From positions 930,001 to 994,000 of the forward strand of contig CAVRNQ010000007.1 in assembly GCA_963722555.1 (NCBI GenBank): a stretch of 64,000 nt of DNA, written 5' to 3'. Every line of letters begins with the position of its first letter. Positions within the stretch are counted from its first letter, which is position 1. Below the pieces are notes generated by a model, which saw only the letters and a list, made by a program, of their open reading frames with translations, did not search any database and was not told the DNA's origin. Position numbers and translations under genes: made by a program. The DNA is from Bog-366 sp963722555. Its GTDB lineage: Bacteria; Acidobacteriota; Terriglobia; UBA7540. This document shows positions 34,559-42,585 of the stretch, piece by piece.

Positions 34559-35598
34559 TCCGCAATTTCCGGCCTTGCAAGAAACGCCAGCAGGGCTTTT
34601 TCGAACTCTTCGGCCGCGAGGATTTGCGCCGCGATGACACAGGCCACAATGGGCAGCCCCGGCCTCCAATCCCGGGGGATTTTCACCGCGTCCTTCTCGG
34701 TCGTCAGCAAGGCGGCCGCACCGTTCTTCCGAGCGCTCGCGACCAGGCGGTGAAGCTCCTGCTCAGTGTATACGTGATGGTCGGAAAATGCATCTTCGGC
34801 GACCAAGTTGAAGCCCCAGCGCTGGACGTCCGCAAAGAACGCACGGGGGTTGCCGATTCCGCAGAACGCCGCCACGCGCTGGTGGCGAATTTCCTCGCCG
34901 GCAAGAGCCTTGCCGCTTGCCACGTCCACCAGGGCCAGGAGTTCAGTCGAGCTGCGAAAGCTCTTGGTTGCGGGTTGGATTCTCGAAATCATCTCCTCGA
35001 GCGGTTTCGGATCACCGGAATCGACCCGCGTGATCACCACCATTTGCGCGCGCTTGAGGGCGGAGAGGGGTTCGCGCTGGCGGCCGGCAGGCAAGAGGCG
35101 CCGGTCGGAAAGTGGTTGCGTCGCGTCCAACACCACCAGGTCGAGGTCGCGCGCCAGGGCCAGGTGTTGGAACCCGTCGTCGAGAATGTGCACGTCAACC
35201 GCGAAGCGCTTCTCCGCCTCGCTCCCCCCGCGAAAGCGGTCGGCGCAGACGATGAGGGGAACTTCCGGGAGCGCGCCAGCCAGCAGGGCGGGCTCGTCGC
35301 CCACTTCCCGCGCCTCCGCGTGGCGAGCCGGTGCGGGGGGGACGACGAGGAGGTCAGCCTGGCTGCGGCGGGCGTAGCCCCGCGTCAGGATGCTCGGCCT
35401 CCATCCGTGCCGCAGAAGGGTTTTCGCGACCAGCGCGACGAGCGGCGTCTTGCCGGTTCCGCCCGCCGTCAGGTTGCCCACGCTGATCACAGGCCGCGAC
35501 AGGCGGCGGGTTTTGAACCAGCCGCGCTTGTAGGCAGCGTGGCGGAGTTGAACACCCAACCGAAATCCCGCCGAGAGCGGCAGCCAAAGGGGATTCAC
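34555..35598 (-). CDS. lpxK: Tetraacyldisaccharide 4'-kinase
   Basis: Phosphorylates the 4' position of the lipid A disaccharide at the inner membrane. Walker A is SVGNLTAGGTGKTPLVALV; DDGFQHLALARDLDLVVLD carries the second catalytic motif, and LTTEKDAVKIP lies near the C-terminus. An N-terminal amphipathic segment (FRLGVQLRHAAYKRGWF) anchors the enzyme. The frame opens at 35661, but GTG 35598 overlaps the waaA stop by 4 bases (GTGA) and gives a 347-residue protein of usual size. Confidence 0.94.
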   Translation of the reverse strand: MNPLWLPLSAGFRLGVQLRHAAYKRGWFKTRRLSRPVISVGNLTAGGTGKTPLVALVAKTLLRHGWRPSILTRGYARRSQADLLVVPPAPARHAEAREVGDEPALLAGALPEVPLIVCADRFRGGSEAEKRFAVDVHILDDGFQHLALARDLDLVVLDATQPLSDRRLLPAGRQREPLSALKRAQMVVITRVDSGDPKPLEEMISRIQPATKSFRSSTELLALVDVASGKALAGEEIRHQRVAAFCGIGNPRAFFADVQRWGFNLVAEDAFSDHHVYTEQELHRLVASARKNGAAALLTTEKDAVKIPRDWRPGLPIVACVIAAQILAAEEFEKALLAFLARPEIAE

Positions 35599-36920
35599 TT
35601 GGCCTCGCGTGAGAGAGGCGGTCGCGCCGGCGCTTCGCGGCCGAGAAATTCGCGCAGGCACTCGAGCGTGCGCGCGGTGGCGCCGGTATTCTGCTCCAAC
35701 ACCTGCCGCGCGCTCGCGCCCAGGCGGCGGCGCGCCTCAGAGTTTTCCAGGAGCCAGGCGGCGTGCGCCAATTCCTCCGGGTTGCGGATTTGAATCGCCG
35801 CCCCGGCGTCCAGAAACAGCTTCGCGATGGCGCGGAAGTTTTCCATGTGAGGCCCGAAGGCAATGACCTTCGACCAGTAAGCGGGTTCGACCAAATTGTG
35901 CCCCCCCGTGGGAACCAGGCTGCCGCCGATAAAAACCAGGTCAGCCACTTCGAAGATTCCCGCCAATTCCCCAATCGTGTCCAAAAGGAGGATGGCCGCG
36001 GAAGCGAGTTGCGTCCCCAACTCCGGCTCGGCGGCCGACATCGTGGTGCGACGAATAAAACCGCAGCCCGCTCGCCCCAGATACTGTGCGACCTCTTCAA
36101 AGCGCGCGGGATGGCGCGGCGCGAGGATCAACAGCGCCTGGGGGTAACGCGTCCGGATCAGTTCCCAAGCCTCCAGGACGAGTGGTTCCTCGCCGGGCAT
36201 GGTGCTTGCGGCCACCAGTACCGGGCCACGCTGGGCACGGCGCAGCGCCATCTTCAGCGCGCGCGCGAACTCGCCGAGGTGCGGTGGCTGGGCGTCAAAC
36301 TTGAGGTTGCCGACCATCCTGACCCGCTCGGGCCTCGCGCCAAGCTGCCGGAAGCGGTCGGCGTCGGCTTCCGTTTGCGCGCAGATCACGTCCACATCGG
36401 CCAACACGCGACGCATGAACGGCCGCGCGAGTTTGTACCCGCGCAGCGACCGCCGCGACAGCCGCGCGTTCACCACCACCACACGTGCCCCCGACTGCTG
36501 CGTGGCGCGCAGGAGATTCGGCCACAACTCAGTCTCAACCACGATCAGCAGCGCCGGTTGCAGGCGTGCTAGTACCCGGCGCACCGCCCAGCGCCAATCC
36601 AAGGGAAGGTAGAAGCGGCCAGCGATCGCGGGTATTTGCGCCTCGCTCGCGGCGCGCCCCGCCGGTGTGACGTGACTCAGAAAGATTTTACGCCCTGGAA
36701 ACGCACGCTCGACCTCCTTCACCAGGCCCACCACGGCCAGCGTTTCGCCCACGGAGACGGCGTGAATCCAGATTGCCCCGGGATGGGTTTCTTGAAACGG
36801 GATGCGCCCGAAGCGCTCACGCCAGTGGCCGGGCCGCAGACCCCTGCCTTTTCGCCACAAATAGAAGGGCGCACTTAATATTGCACCCAGAGTGAACAGC
36901 ATGCTGTAAACCAGATACAT
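35595..36920 (-). CDS. waaA: 3-deoxy-D-manno-octulosonic acid (Kdo) transferase
   Basis: Transfers Kdo from CMP-Kdo to lipid IVA; GT30 family. An N-terminal membrane helix (MYLVYSMLFTLGAILSAPFY) is followed by IWIHAVSVGETLAVVGLVKEV with the catalytic Glu. Next come FLSHVTPAGR, YLPLDWRWAVRR, and VVETELWPNLL; the C-terminal half has EPLVLEAW and GHNLVEPAYWSKVI. The length of 441 fits. It is the first gene of the leftward LPS operon, and no gene precedes it for ~240 bases, so the operon promoter should lie at about 36925-37100. Confidence 0.95.
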   Translation of the reverse strand: MYLVYSMLFTLGAILSAPFYLWRKGRGLRPGHWRERFGRIPFQETHPGAIWIHAVSVGETLAVVGLVKEVERAFPGRKIFLSHVTPAGRAASEAQIPAIAGRFYLPLDWRWAVRRVLARLQPALLIVVETELWPNLLRATQQSGARVVVVNARLSRRSLRGYKLARPFMRRVLADVDVICAQTEADADRFRQLGARPERVRMVGNLKFDAQPPHLGEFARALKMALRRAQRGPVLVAASTMPGEEPLVLEAWELIRTRYPQALLILAPRHPARFEEVAQYLGRAGCGFIRRTTMSAAEPELGTQLASAAILLLDTIGELAGIFEVADLVFIGGSLVPTGGHNLVEPAYWSKVIAFGPHMENFRAIAKLFLDAGAAIQIRNPEELAHAAWLLENSEARRRLGASARQVLEQNTGATARTLECLREFLGREAPARPPLSREAK

Positions 36921-37159
36921 ATGAGGAAGGACAGCGAGCAGGCCTCGTATACACCAGCGGAGCCAAAAGCGATTATATGCTGAAAGCGCGTCATGGACAA
37001 TGCCCCCGCAGCGCGCCTCCTTCCCTATCCCGAGTTTTGAGACGGCCTCTGAAGGTCAGCGCCAGGCGCGAGCAGCGCGCTTCTCTCGTCCTGCATCTAA
37101 TTAATAGGACCGGCCAGGCGCAGTTCGGTACCCGAGGCCGGGAGGGGAGGGTCTGTGCC

Positions 37160-37555
37160 ATGTCGCGTTTTTGGAAATGCTCAGCAGTTGCGTTTCTGGC
37201 GCTCGTGACTTGGGCGCCGGTTGCGTCCGCGCGCGGGATCTTTCTCGGATCCCCCGGCTACCTCGGAGGGTTCTACGGACCGGGTCGGTGGTATGGCCCC
37301 TGGGCTGGACAGGTGTATTACCCCGGGCCGCCCGTGGGAAAAGTCCAGATCGTCACGAAGCATAAGGGTGACTCGATCTACGTCGATGGCGGGTTGGCGG
37401 GCCGCACCGGCCAACTCAAGAAATTCCCTCTCCGCGCCGGGGCCCACACCATCGAGCTGCGCAATTCCAGTGGGCACACGTTCTACCAGGAACGCATCAC
37501 GGTGATCCCCGGCAAGAAACTCAAGATTCACACCGATTATCCCGGCCAACCGTAG
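37160..37555 (+). CDS. Exported PEGA-domain protein
   Basis: A 131-residue protein with a signal peptide (AVAFLALVTWAPVASARG) and a Gly/Tyr/Pro-rich linker (SPGYLGGFYGPGRWYGPW). A C-terminal PEGA-type domain follows: GDSIYVDGGLAGRTGQLKKF, LRAGAHTIELRNSSGHTFYQ. PEGA domains are small surface beta-sandwich units of unknown role. The frame extends upstream, but ATG 37160 with GGAGGG 9 bases before it is the clear start. Divergent from waaA. Confidence 0.8.
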   Translation: MSRFWKCSAVAFLALVTWAPVASARGIFLGSPGYLGGFYGPGRWYGPWAGQVYYPGPPVGKVQIVTKHKGDSIYVDGGLAGRTGQLKKFPLRAGAHTIELRNSSGHTFYQERITVIPGKKLKIHTDYPGQP

Positions 37556-37558
37556 TCG

Positions 37559-37793
37559 GCTGCTGAAAAAGGCCATCTGCCATGCTGCGCCCTTCGCTTC
37601 GCTCAGAATGACAGGATCGCGCTCACGTTGTGATTCTGAGCGAGCGCAGCGAGCGAAGAACCCCCGCAGTTTGTCCTTTTCACTCACCCAGGCAAACTGC
37701 GGAGATCCTTCGCTTCGCTCAGGATGACAGTGAAGGGCTCAGAATGACAGCGAAGGGCTCAGGACGACATCGGCGGAAGGCTTTTTCAGAAGC
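37559..37793. repeat. MITE-like element with inverted ends
   Basis: A 235-bp non-coding stretch bounded by GCTGCTGAAAAAGGCC (37559-37574) and, inverted, GGCTTTTTCAGAAGC (37779-37793). Inside, the CTTCGCTTCGCTCAGAATGACA motif occurs several times in both orientations, building internal hairpins. No ORF. The left end begins 4 bases after the PEGA gene stop. Confidence 0.6.
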
Positions 37794-37878
37794 TTGCTGG
37801 TCGGGCCGCAGATGCGGCTGTGCTTGACGCGCGGGGACGCCGCGAACTACAGTACCCGGGCTTGGGAGGAGCGACCAA

Positions 37879-38415
37879 GTGTCAGGCCAACTTCCTGCAA
37901 GCCTCCAGGCAGGAGACATACTCGCCATTCGGGGCACCGGGTTCTTCGCACGGGGCATTCTTGCGGCCACCGGCAATACCGTCAGCCATGTGGGGATGGT
38001 CCTTGCCCCGACGCCCGGCCCCCTGGTCATCGAGGCTTTGTGGCGTGTCAAGACCCGCCCGCTCAGCTTATCAATTCAGGACAGCGAAAAAGCCTACATC
38101 CTCTCGGACCTGAGCCTCACTCCCAGCCAGCGCGAAACCGTCGTCCTCAACCCCTGCAAGTTCTCGGCCGACGGATACGGTTGGTGGGACATCGGGCTGC
38201 AGGCCGCCGACGCCGTCTGCCACACCACGTTCTTTACTGACCGCCTGTCGTGGGGCCTCGAGGGCCATCCGATCTGCTCTTACCTTGTGGCCGCGGCCTA
38301 TGTCAGCCTCGGCCTGACCTTCGGCAGAAAAACGCTCCAAAGCATCACACCCGCTGACATCTTCAACTTCGCCTTGCAACAGCCTGATATCTACACGGTA
38401 ACTGAGATCAAATGA
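37879..38415 (+). CDS. YiiX/YebB-like NlpC/P60-superfamily protein
   Basis: A 178-residue protein of the permuted papain-like group. It shows LQAGDILAIRGTGFFARGIL and SHVGMVLA (His of the catalytic pair) early, and EGHPICSYLVAAAY (Cys) late. This is the reversed His-Cys order of YiiX-type hydrolases, which cleave amide or ester bonds in cell-wall or lipid substrates. No signal peptide is seen. GTG 37879 has GGAGGA 9 bases upstream. It stands alone after the MITE-like element. Confidence 0.72.
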   Translation: MSGQLPASLQAGDILAIRGTGFFARGILAATGNTVSHVGMVLAPTPGPLVIEALWRVKTRPLSLSIQDSEKAYILSDLSLTPSQRETVVLNPCKFSADGYGWWDIGLQAADAVCHTTFFTDRLSWGLEGHPICSYLVAAAYVSLGLTFGRKTLQSITPADIFNFALQQPDIYTVTEIK

Positions 38416-39094
38416 ATCGTCCCAGGCTGGTCACGCGGGTAGCCGTGGCACGGCTGGCGTTATGCCGCCGGAATTCGACCCCATGATCTACGGTCTGCGA
38501 ATTCGAGGGGCCGCAGGTTTAAACCCTATTCGCACTCAAGTGAGGCGCCCTCTGGCGGACGGAAAAACACAATTTCGGATTCAACCAAGGCACGCGGCTG
38601 CCCGTGGAACTCGGGAACGTTCCGCTGACCTTAACCTTCACTGAAATCTATCATGGAGGGCGTCCTTCGAAATCCGCGCGTCATGATGCCATTGTGGATG
38701 AAGCCTCCGACAAACCAGGCTCCACCCACAATCTTCGCGGGACGGGGCAGGCTCCACAGTTTATGACTTCGGCGGCTCTCTCCCCTCGCGGGAGAGCCCG
38801 ACGTAGGAGGGAGGGGGCCCCGAGCGCCGGGGGTGAGGGGGGCCTGGGTCGCACACATCCCGACAAAAACCGTCAGGACGTATGCGCCACCCGCGAGCTT
38901 ACAAGTTGTGTGTGGCCTTGTACAATTCCGTGAAGGACCTGTACCCGGAGTGCGAGGTAGTATCGAGGATGACGAGATGACGCTCCCGCGCATTCCAGCG
39001 AGGCGCGGGAAGAGAAGAACCGGGCGTCCGAGGAGGATGCTTGCGCTCACACCTCAGTATGCGTGTAGGATTCCAGCCCGAAGGGAGACCTGCA
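38416..39094. other. Intergenic region with degenerate palindromic repeat
   Basis: 679 bp without a supportable gene. A 7-bp hairpin (CTCTCCC-ctcgc-GGGAGAG, 38779-38797) and a GGGGGTGAGGGGGG tail (to 38852) look like a decayed copy of the 21064-21202 element. The end of the region carries the ribosome-binding site AAGGGAGA of the next gene. Confidence 0.45.
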
Positions 39095-41197
39095 ATGATT
39101 CAACGCATTGACACTGCCTGTTCATGGATTCTTTTGACCCTGCTGGCGATTTGTCTCGGCATTTCCACAGTGAGAGCCCAGGCGGGCGCCGCGAAGGCGG
39201 CTTCGCGGGATGTGGCCAGCATTGACGTTGATGCCGCCAAAACCACCGGCAAAGTTTCGCCTTACGTCTTTGGCCAGAACATTGAATACGAGCACGGGAC
39301 CATCAGCGGGGGAGAACAAAACCAGGGCGATGCGCACGGCCTGCACACGGGCGGGCTTTGGGCGGAGATGCTGCGCGATCGCAAGTTCGAAGAAGGTGAT
39401 CTCGACGCCGACGGGGTCGCGAACGCCTGGGTCCCGGAGGAGCTTATCACCAACCACTATTGGGAGCTCAACGGCGGACAGGGCAAGAACGACCGCTACT
39501 GGATCGACCACCAGGAATACTATGGCGGCGGGGCCGCCCAAGCGATCGAAGTTTACGGAGATGGCTCCCAGCACGCGAGTATCTACCAGATCGGCCTGCA
39601 TTTCACGAAGGGTCATACTTACACGTTTTACGTTTACCTGAAGCGCCGAGGGAACGGGAGCGCCTGGGTCGAATTCGAGAACCTGGGCGGGCCGCCGTAC
39701 GCGCGCCAGGACTATCCGCAAGTCTCCGAGGGCTGGGAAAAGTATACGGCGGAATTTGCCGCGCCGGAAGACACCGACAGCGGGCGCGTTCGTATCGGCG
39801 TCCAGGGGAATGGGACCTTGTGGATTGACTCAGCCTCGCTGATGCCGGCGGGCAATTACCACGGAATGCGCCGCGACGTCATCGACGCGCTGAAGCCTCT
39901 CGCTGTTCCCTTGATCCGCTACCCGGGAGGGTGCTTCGCGGACACGTACCACTGGAAGGACGGCATTGGGCCGCGCGACCGGCGGCCTGAGCGTTGGTCC
40001 CCCAAATGGAACGAGTGGGAACCGAACGACTTTGGAATCGACGAGTTCATGGATTTCGCTCAGCAGCTCGGGTCGGAAGTCCACATGACGGCGAATTACC
40101 TCTCGGGCACGCCCCAGGAAGCTGGCGATTGGGTGGAGTACACGAATGGTTCGACCGGCACTCCTCTCGGCCACCTGCGAGGCGATAACGGGCACCCCGC
40201 CCCTTATGGAATCAAGCTCTGGGCGGTGGGAAACGAATCCCAGGAGCTCTGCTCCGGTGAGTATATCGGGGCCAACAAGATTGAAGATTACGTCCAGAGA
40301 TTTCAACAATACAAAGGCGCCATCCAGAAGGCGGACCCCTCTGTCCGCGTCATGGCGGTAGGGGCGCCGCCGGGCCCGCTGCAATGGAATCGCGACATGC
40401 TCGGACTCATCCCCGTTGACCTCCTGGCCGCGTCCATCTATACCGGCGAGGGCGGGAAACGAGATAATTTTGACACCAAGATCATGGACCTTGATCATTT
40501 CTACAGGCATGTCGTAGCGGAGCCGCTGGATTTTGATCGTGACCTGGGCGAGATCATCACCACTCTCGGCGACCGGCTCCCCCCGGATCGCCCGCTGATC
40601 GCGGTTACGGAATACCAAGCCTGGTGGCTGACGGAAAGGGTCGATGAGGATTTCCGCCTCGCGAACGCCCTGTACTTAGCGGGCATTTTCCATGCCTTGA
40701 TGAGAAGATCGCAGCAAGTGCTCATCGGCGAAATCGAATCCTTGATCAATGTTCAAGGCATCGTGGAAGTGAGTCAGACTTCCGTGAAGTTAACCCCGGA
40801 GTATTTCGCTTGTCTGCTTTATCGGCAGCACACGGGAAGCTCTGTTTTGGCCACGTCCACTGCGAGTCCGATGGCAACGTTTAATCCTCACCTCCCCACG
40901 CTGGATAGCTTGGCGACGCTCAGCGCGGATGGGCGCACACTCTACCTCGCCGTCATCAATCGCAGCGAAGACCAGGATTTGGGCGCGTCAATTCGGGTGG
41001 GTGGCTGGAAAGTCGCTTCCGGCAACCCGCTGCGCGTCTTCGAGCTGAATGGCAAAGACAAGGTCGCAGCAAACCCGTTCGGCAGTACTGAAAACGTCAA
41101 CATCCGGGAGAAGGCGGTCCGCGTCGAACGCCTTCCTTTCTCCTACCGATTTCCGGCGCATTCCGTGACGATCTTGGAGTTGGGCGGTACACAGTGA
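39095..41197 (+). CDS. Secreted GH51-type alpha-L-arabinofuranosidase
   Basis: A 700-residue exported glycosidase. Signal peptide 1-30 (ILLTLLAICLGISTVRAQ). An N-terminal VSPYVFGQNIEYEHG region and a carbohydrate-binding-like jelly roll (about 110-250) lead into the TIM barrel. The barrel has RYPGGCFADTYHWKDGIGP, AVGNESQE (acid/base Glu) and VTEYQAWW (nucleophile Glu), and the C-terminal beta domain ends in SVTILELGG. This is the GH51 layout; the substrate is probably arabinose side chains of plant polysaccharides, inferred. The frame opens at 39041, but ATG 39095 has AAGGGAGA and the signal peptide. No transporter is adjacent. Confidence 0.85.
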   Translation: MIQRIDTACSWILLTLLAICLGISTVRAQAGAAKAASRDVASIDVDAAKTTGKVSPYVFGQNIEYEHGTISGGEQNQGDAHGLHTGGLWAEMLRDRKFEEGDLDADGVANAWVPEELITNHYWELNGGQGKNDRYWIDHQEYYGGGAAQAIEVYGDGSQHASIYQIGLHFTKGHTYTFYVYLKRRGNGSAWVEFENLGGPPYARQDYPQVSEGWEKYTAEFAAPEDTDSGRVRIGVQGNGTLWIDSASLMPAGNYHGMRRDVIDALKPLAVPLIRYPGGCFADTYHWKDGIGPRDRRPERWSPKWNEWEPNDFGIDEFMDFAQQLGSEVHMTANYLSGTPQEAGDWVEYTNGSTGTPLGHLRGDNGHPAPYGIKLWAVGNESQELCSGEYIGANKIEDYVQRFQQYKGAIQKADPSVRVMAVGAPPGPLQWNRDMLGLIPVDLLAASIYTGEGGKRDNFDTKIMDLDHFYRHVVAEPLDFDRDLGEIITTLGDRLPPDRPLIAVTEYQAWWLTERVDEDFRLANALYLAGIFHALMRRSQQVLIGEIESLINVQGIVEVSQTSVKLTPEYFACLLYRQHTGSSVLATSTASPMATFNPHLPTLDSLATLSADGRTLYLAVINRSEDQDLGASIRVGGWKVASGNPLRVFELNGKDKVAANPFGSTENVNIREKAVRVERLPFSYRFPAHSVTILELGGTQ

Positions 41198-41725
41198 GAT
41201 CCCGACTGGGGGACTCGCGCGGCATTCAGAAGAAGCGAAGCCGGAGCGAAGAACCTGCGGATTAGCTCGAATTTCTCACCACGCTGGGACGCTCCTGGGG
41301 GGTTGCCTGAAGGGCGGGGCTTCAGAGTCTGTGTGAAAACCCGGCCAGCAAACGTAGAGGCCGCCTTTAGGCGGGCCTAGGTTGTTGAAGGTGTGATGAT
41401 GCCGGGCTGAAGCCCGCCTCTACGAAAACCACCGCGTCCCAGGGTTTTCACCCAGGCTCATCAGCCCCCTCTCGTCAACCGGCCTTGACGTGAGCCAGGC
41501 ATGCCTGGCACGCGTAATCTGCCCTTTCGGGGTCAAGGGCAATGGATGCCACGCCGCAAGACACCTTCCACATCAGGATGGGAAGTTAGGGCCGGGTTAG
41601 GGTAGTGACTCATTCTGACACAAGCGAGACGCGGTCCTGATTTTGCCGGAATACTCGTTCACGCCCGCCCCTTGTCGGAAGGCATGAGGCTTGATCCATG
41701 CGAATTGACTCGCAAGGTCCGTTTC
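41198..41725. other. Intergenic region, no gene seen
   Basis: 528 bp. It holds two inverted GGCGGGC-type motifs (about 41372 and 41415, TTTAGGCGGGCC and GAAGCCCGCCTC) that resemble dispersed acidobacterial repeats. No ORF, tRNA or promoter that I can support. Confidence 0.35.
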
Positions 41726-41884
41726 TCAAGCGACCTGAGAATTATCGTTGAGGGCCTGGTGGAGGACGGATTCGAGCAGGCGGCGGCTTGCGCTTTGGGC
41801 GGTGGTGAGCTGCGCTTCCAACCGGTCACATAGCGCCATCAGTTCATCCACCTTGGCCACGACCAGCTTGACGGCTGATGGCAT
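41726..41884 (-). pseudogene. C-terminal remnant of a type I restriction specificity subunit (HsdS)
   Basis: About 45 residues, VAKVDELMALCDRLEAQL and TTAQSASRRLLESVLHQAL, match the conserved C-terminal helix of HsdS, the DNA-recognition subunit of type I restriction-modification. Nothing of the target-recognition domains remains upstream, and no hsdM or hsdR is in the window. It lies directly beside a tRNA 3' fragment, so it is probably what is left of a defence island integrated there. Confidence 0.7.
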
Positions 41885-41946
41885 GCCACTCAATGGATTG
41901 GCGGTGGCCGTCGTTACTCTCAAGAAATAGGCGGATTGAAATGGCT

Positions 41947-41993
41947 TGGTGGGCCCACCAGGACTCGAACCTGGGACCAACGGATTATGAGTC
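41947..41993 (-). other. 3' fragment of a tRNA with CAT anticodon (attachment-site remnant)
   Basis: On the minus strand the sequence runs from the anticodon loop (CTCATAA, anticodon CAT) through the T arm (CCAGG-TTCGAGT-CCTGG), acceptor TGGGCCC, A and a coded CCA. The 5' half (acceptor 5' strand, D arm) is missing; the sequence before the loop is unrelated. This is what an integrative element leaves when it recombines into the 3' half of a tRNA gene. The second copy is not in the window. Confidence 0.8.
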
Positions 41994-42183
41994 CCTTTTC
42001 GTGACTTCAAATTTTTCCGAAATAATCCATAAATCTTTGATTCGAAAGCCAATTGGCTGTGTCCCCCACTGCTCGTAACGTGAGGGATTGCGAGGCATTT
42101 TGATGTCTCTTTAGCCATAGTTTGGCCATGATTTCTGGCTGTGCTGCGGGGCTAACGCACTGCAAAACCCAGAATGTGAGAAT

Positions 42184-42351
42184 GTGATAGCAACCTACGA
42201 GGCAGGCGATTACGTTAAGGTCGAGTTGACGGGCGAAGTCGCAGGGGGAAGCGAGCGGCTTGCCGAAGCCGCTCTCATGGCTTGCTTGGCCGATTACGTC
42301 CTGCTGCAACCAGTGCTGGGCGAACTGAAGCGGCGGTATCCTGAAGGCTGA
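42184..42351 (+). CDS. Possible small protein
   Basis: A GTG-started 55-codon frame (MIATYEAGDYVKVEL...) lies between the tRNA fragment and the winged-helix gene. The first 15 residues resemble the start of small acidobacterial proteins of unknown function; the rest does not. No strong ribosome-binding site. Offered as a weak candidate; otherwise 42119-42585 holds no gene I can support. Confidence 0.25.
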   Translation: MIATYEAGDYVKVELTGEVAGGSERLAEAALMACLADYVLLQPVLGELKRRYPEG

Positions 42352-42585
42352 CGAAGCAACCTGGGCGTCATCGGAAGACATTATGGGCGTGGTGCTCCTC
42401 GGGGGAGGGTCATTTCCGTCCGCTGTCGCAGGGCACAGCCCTGCACCTGGCAAGGCGCGGCGACTGCCCGCAAAATCCTTCGGGCGGGCTGGCGGAGACG
42501 GCTGCCTCTTGGCGTCTGCGCCAGCCAGCGGAATCGCATCGGTGGCGCACGCAAGAAAAGGGGGAGCCAAAGGCCGATAGCGACC

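Noticed and set aside
42007..42570. 187-codon leftward frame near the tRNA fragment
   Set aside because: No start signal or domain; it overlaps the tRNA-side junction and its composition looks non-coding.
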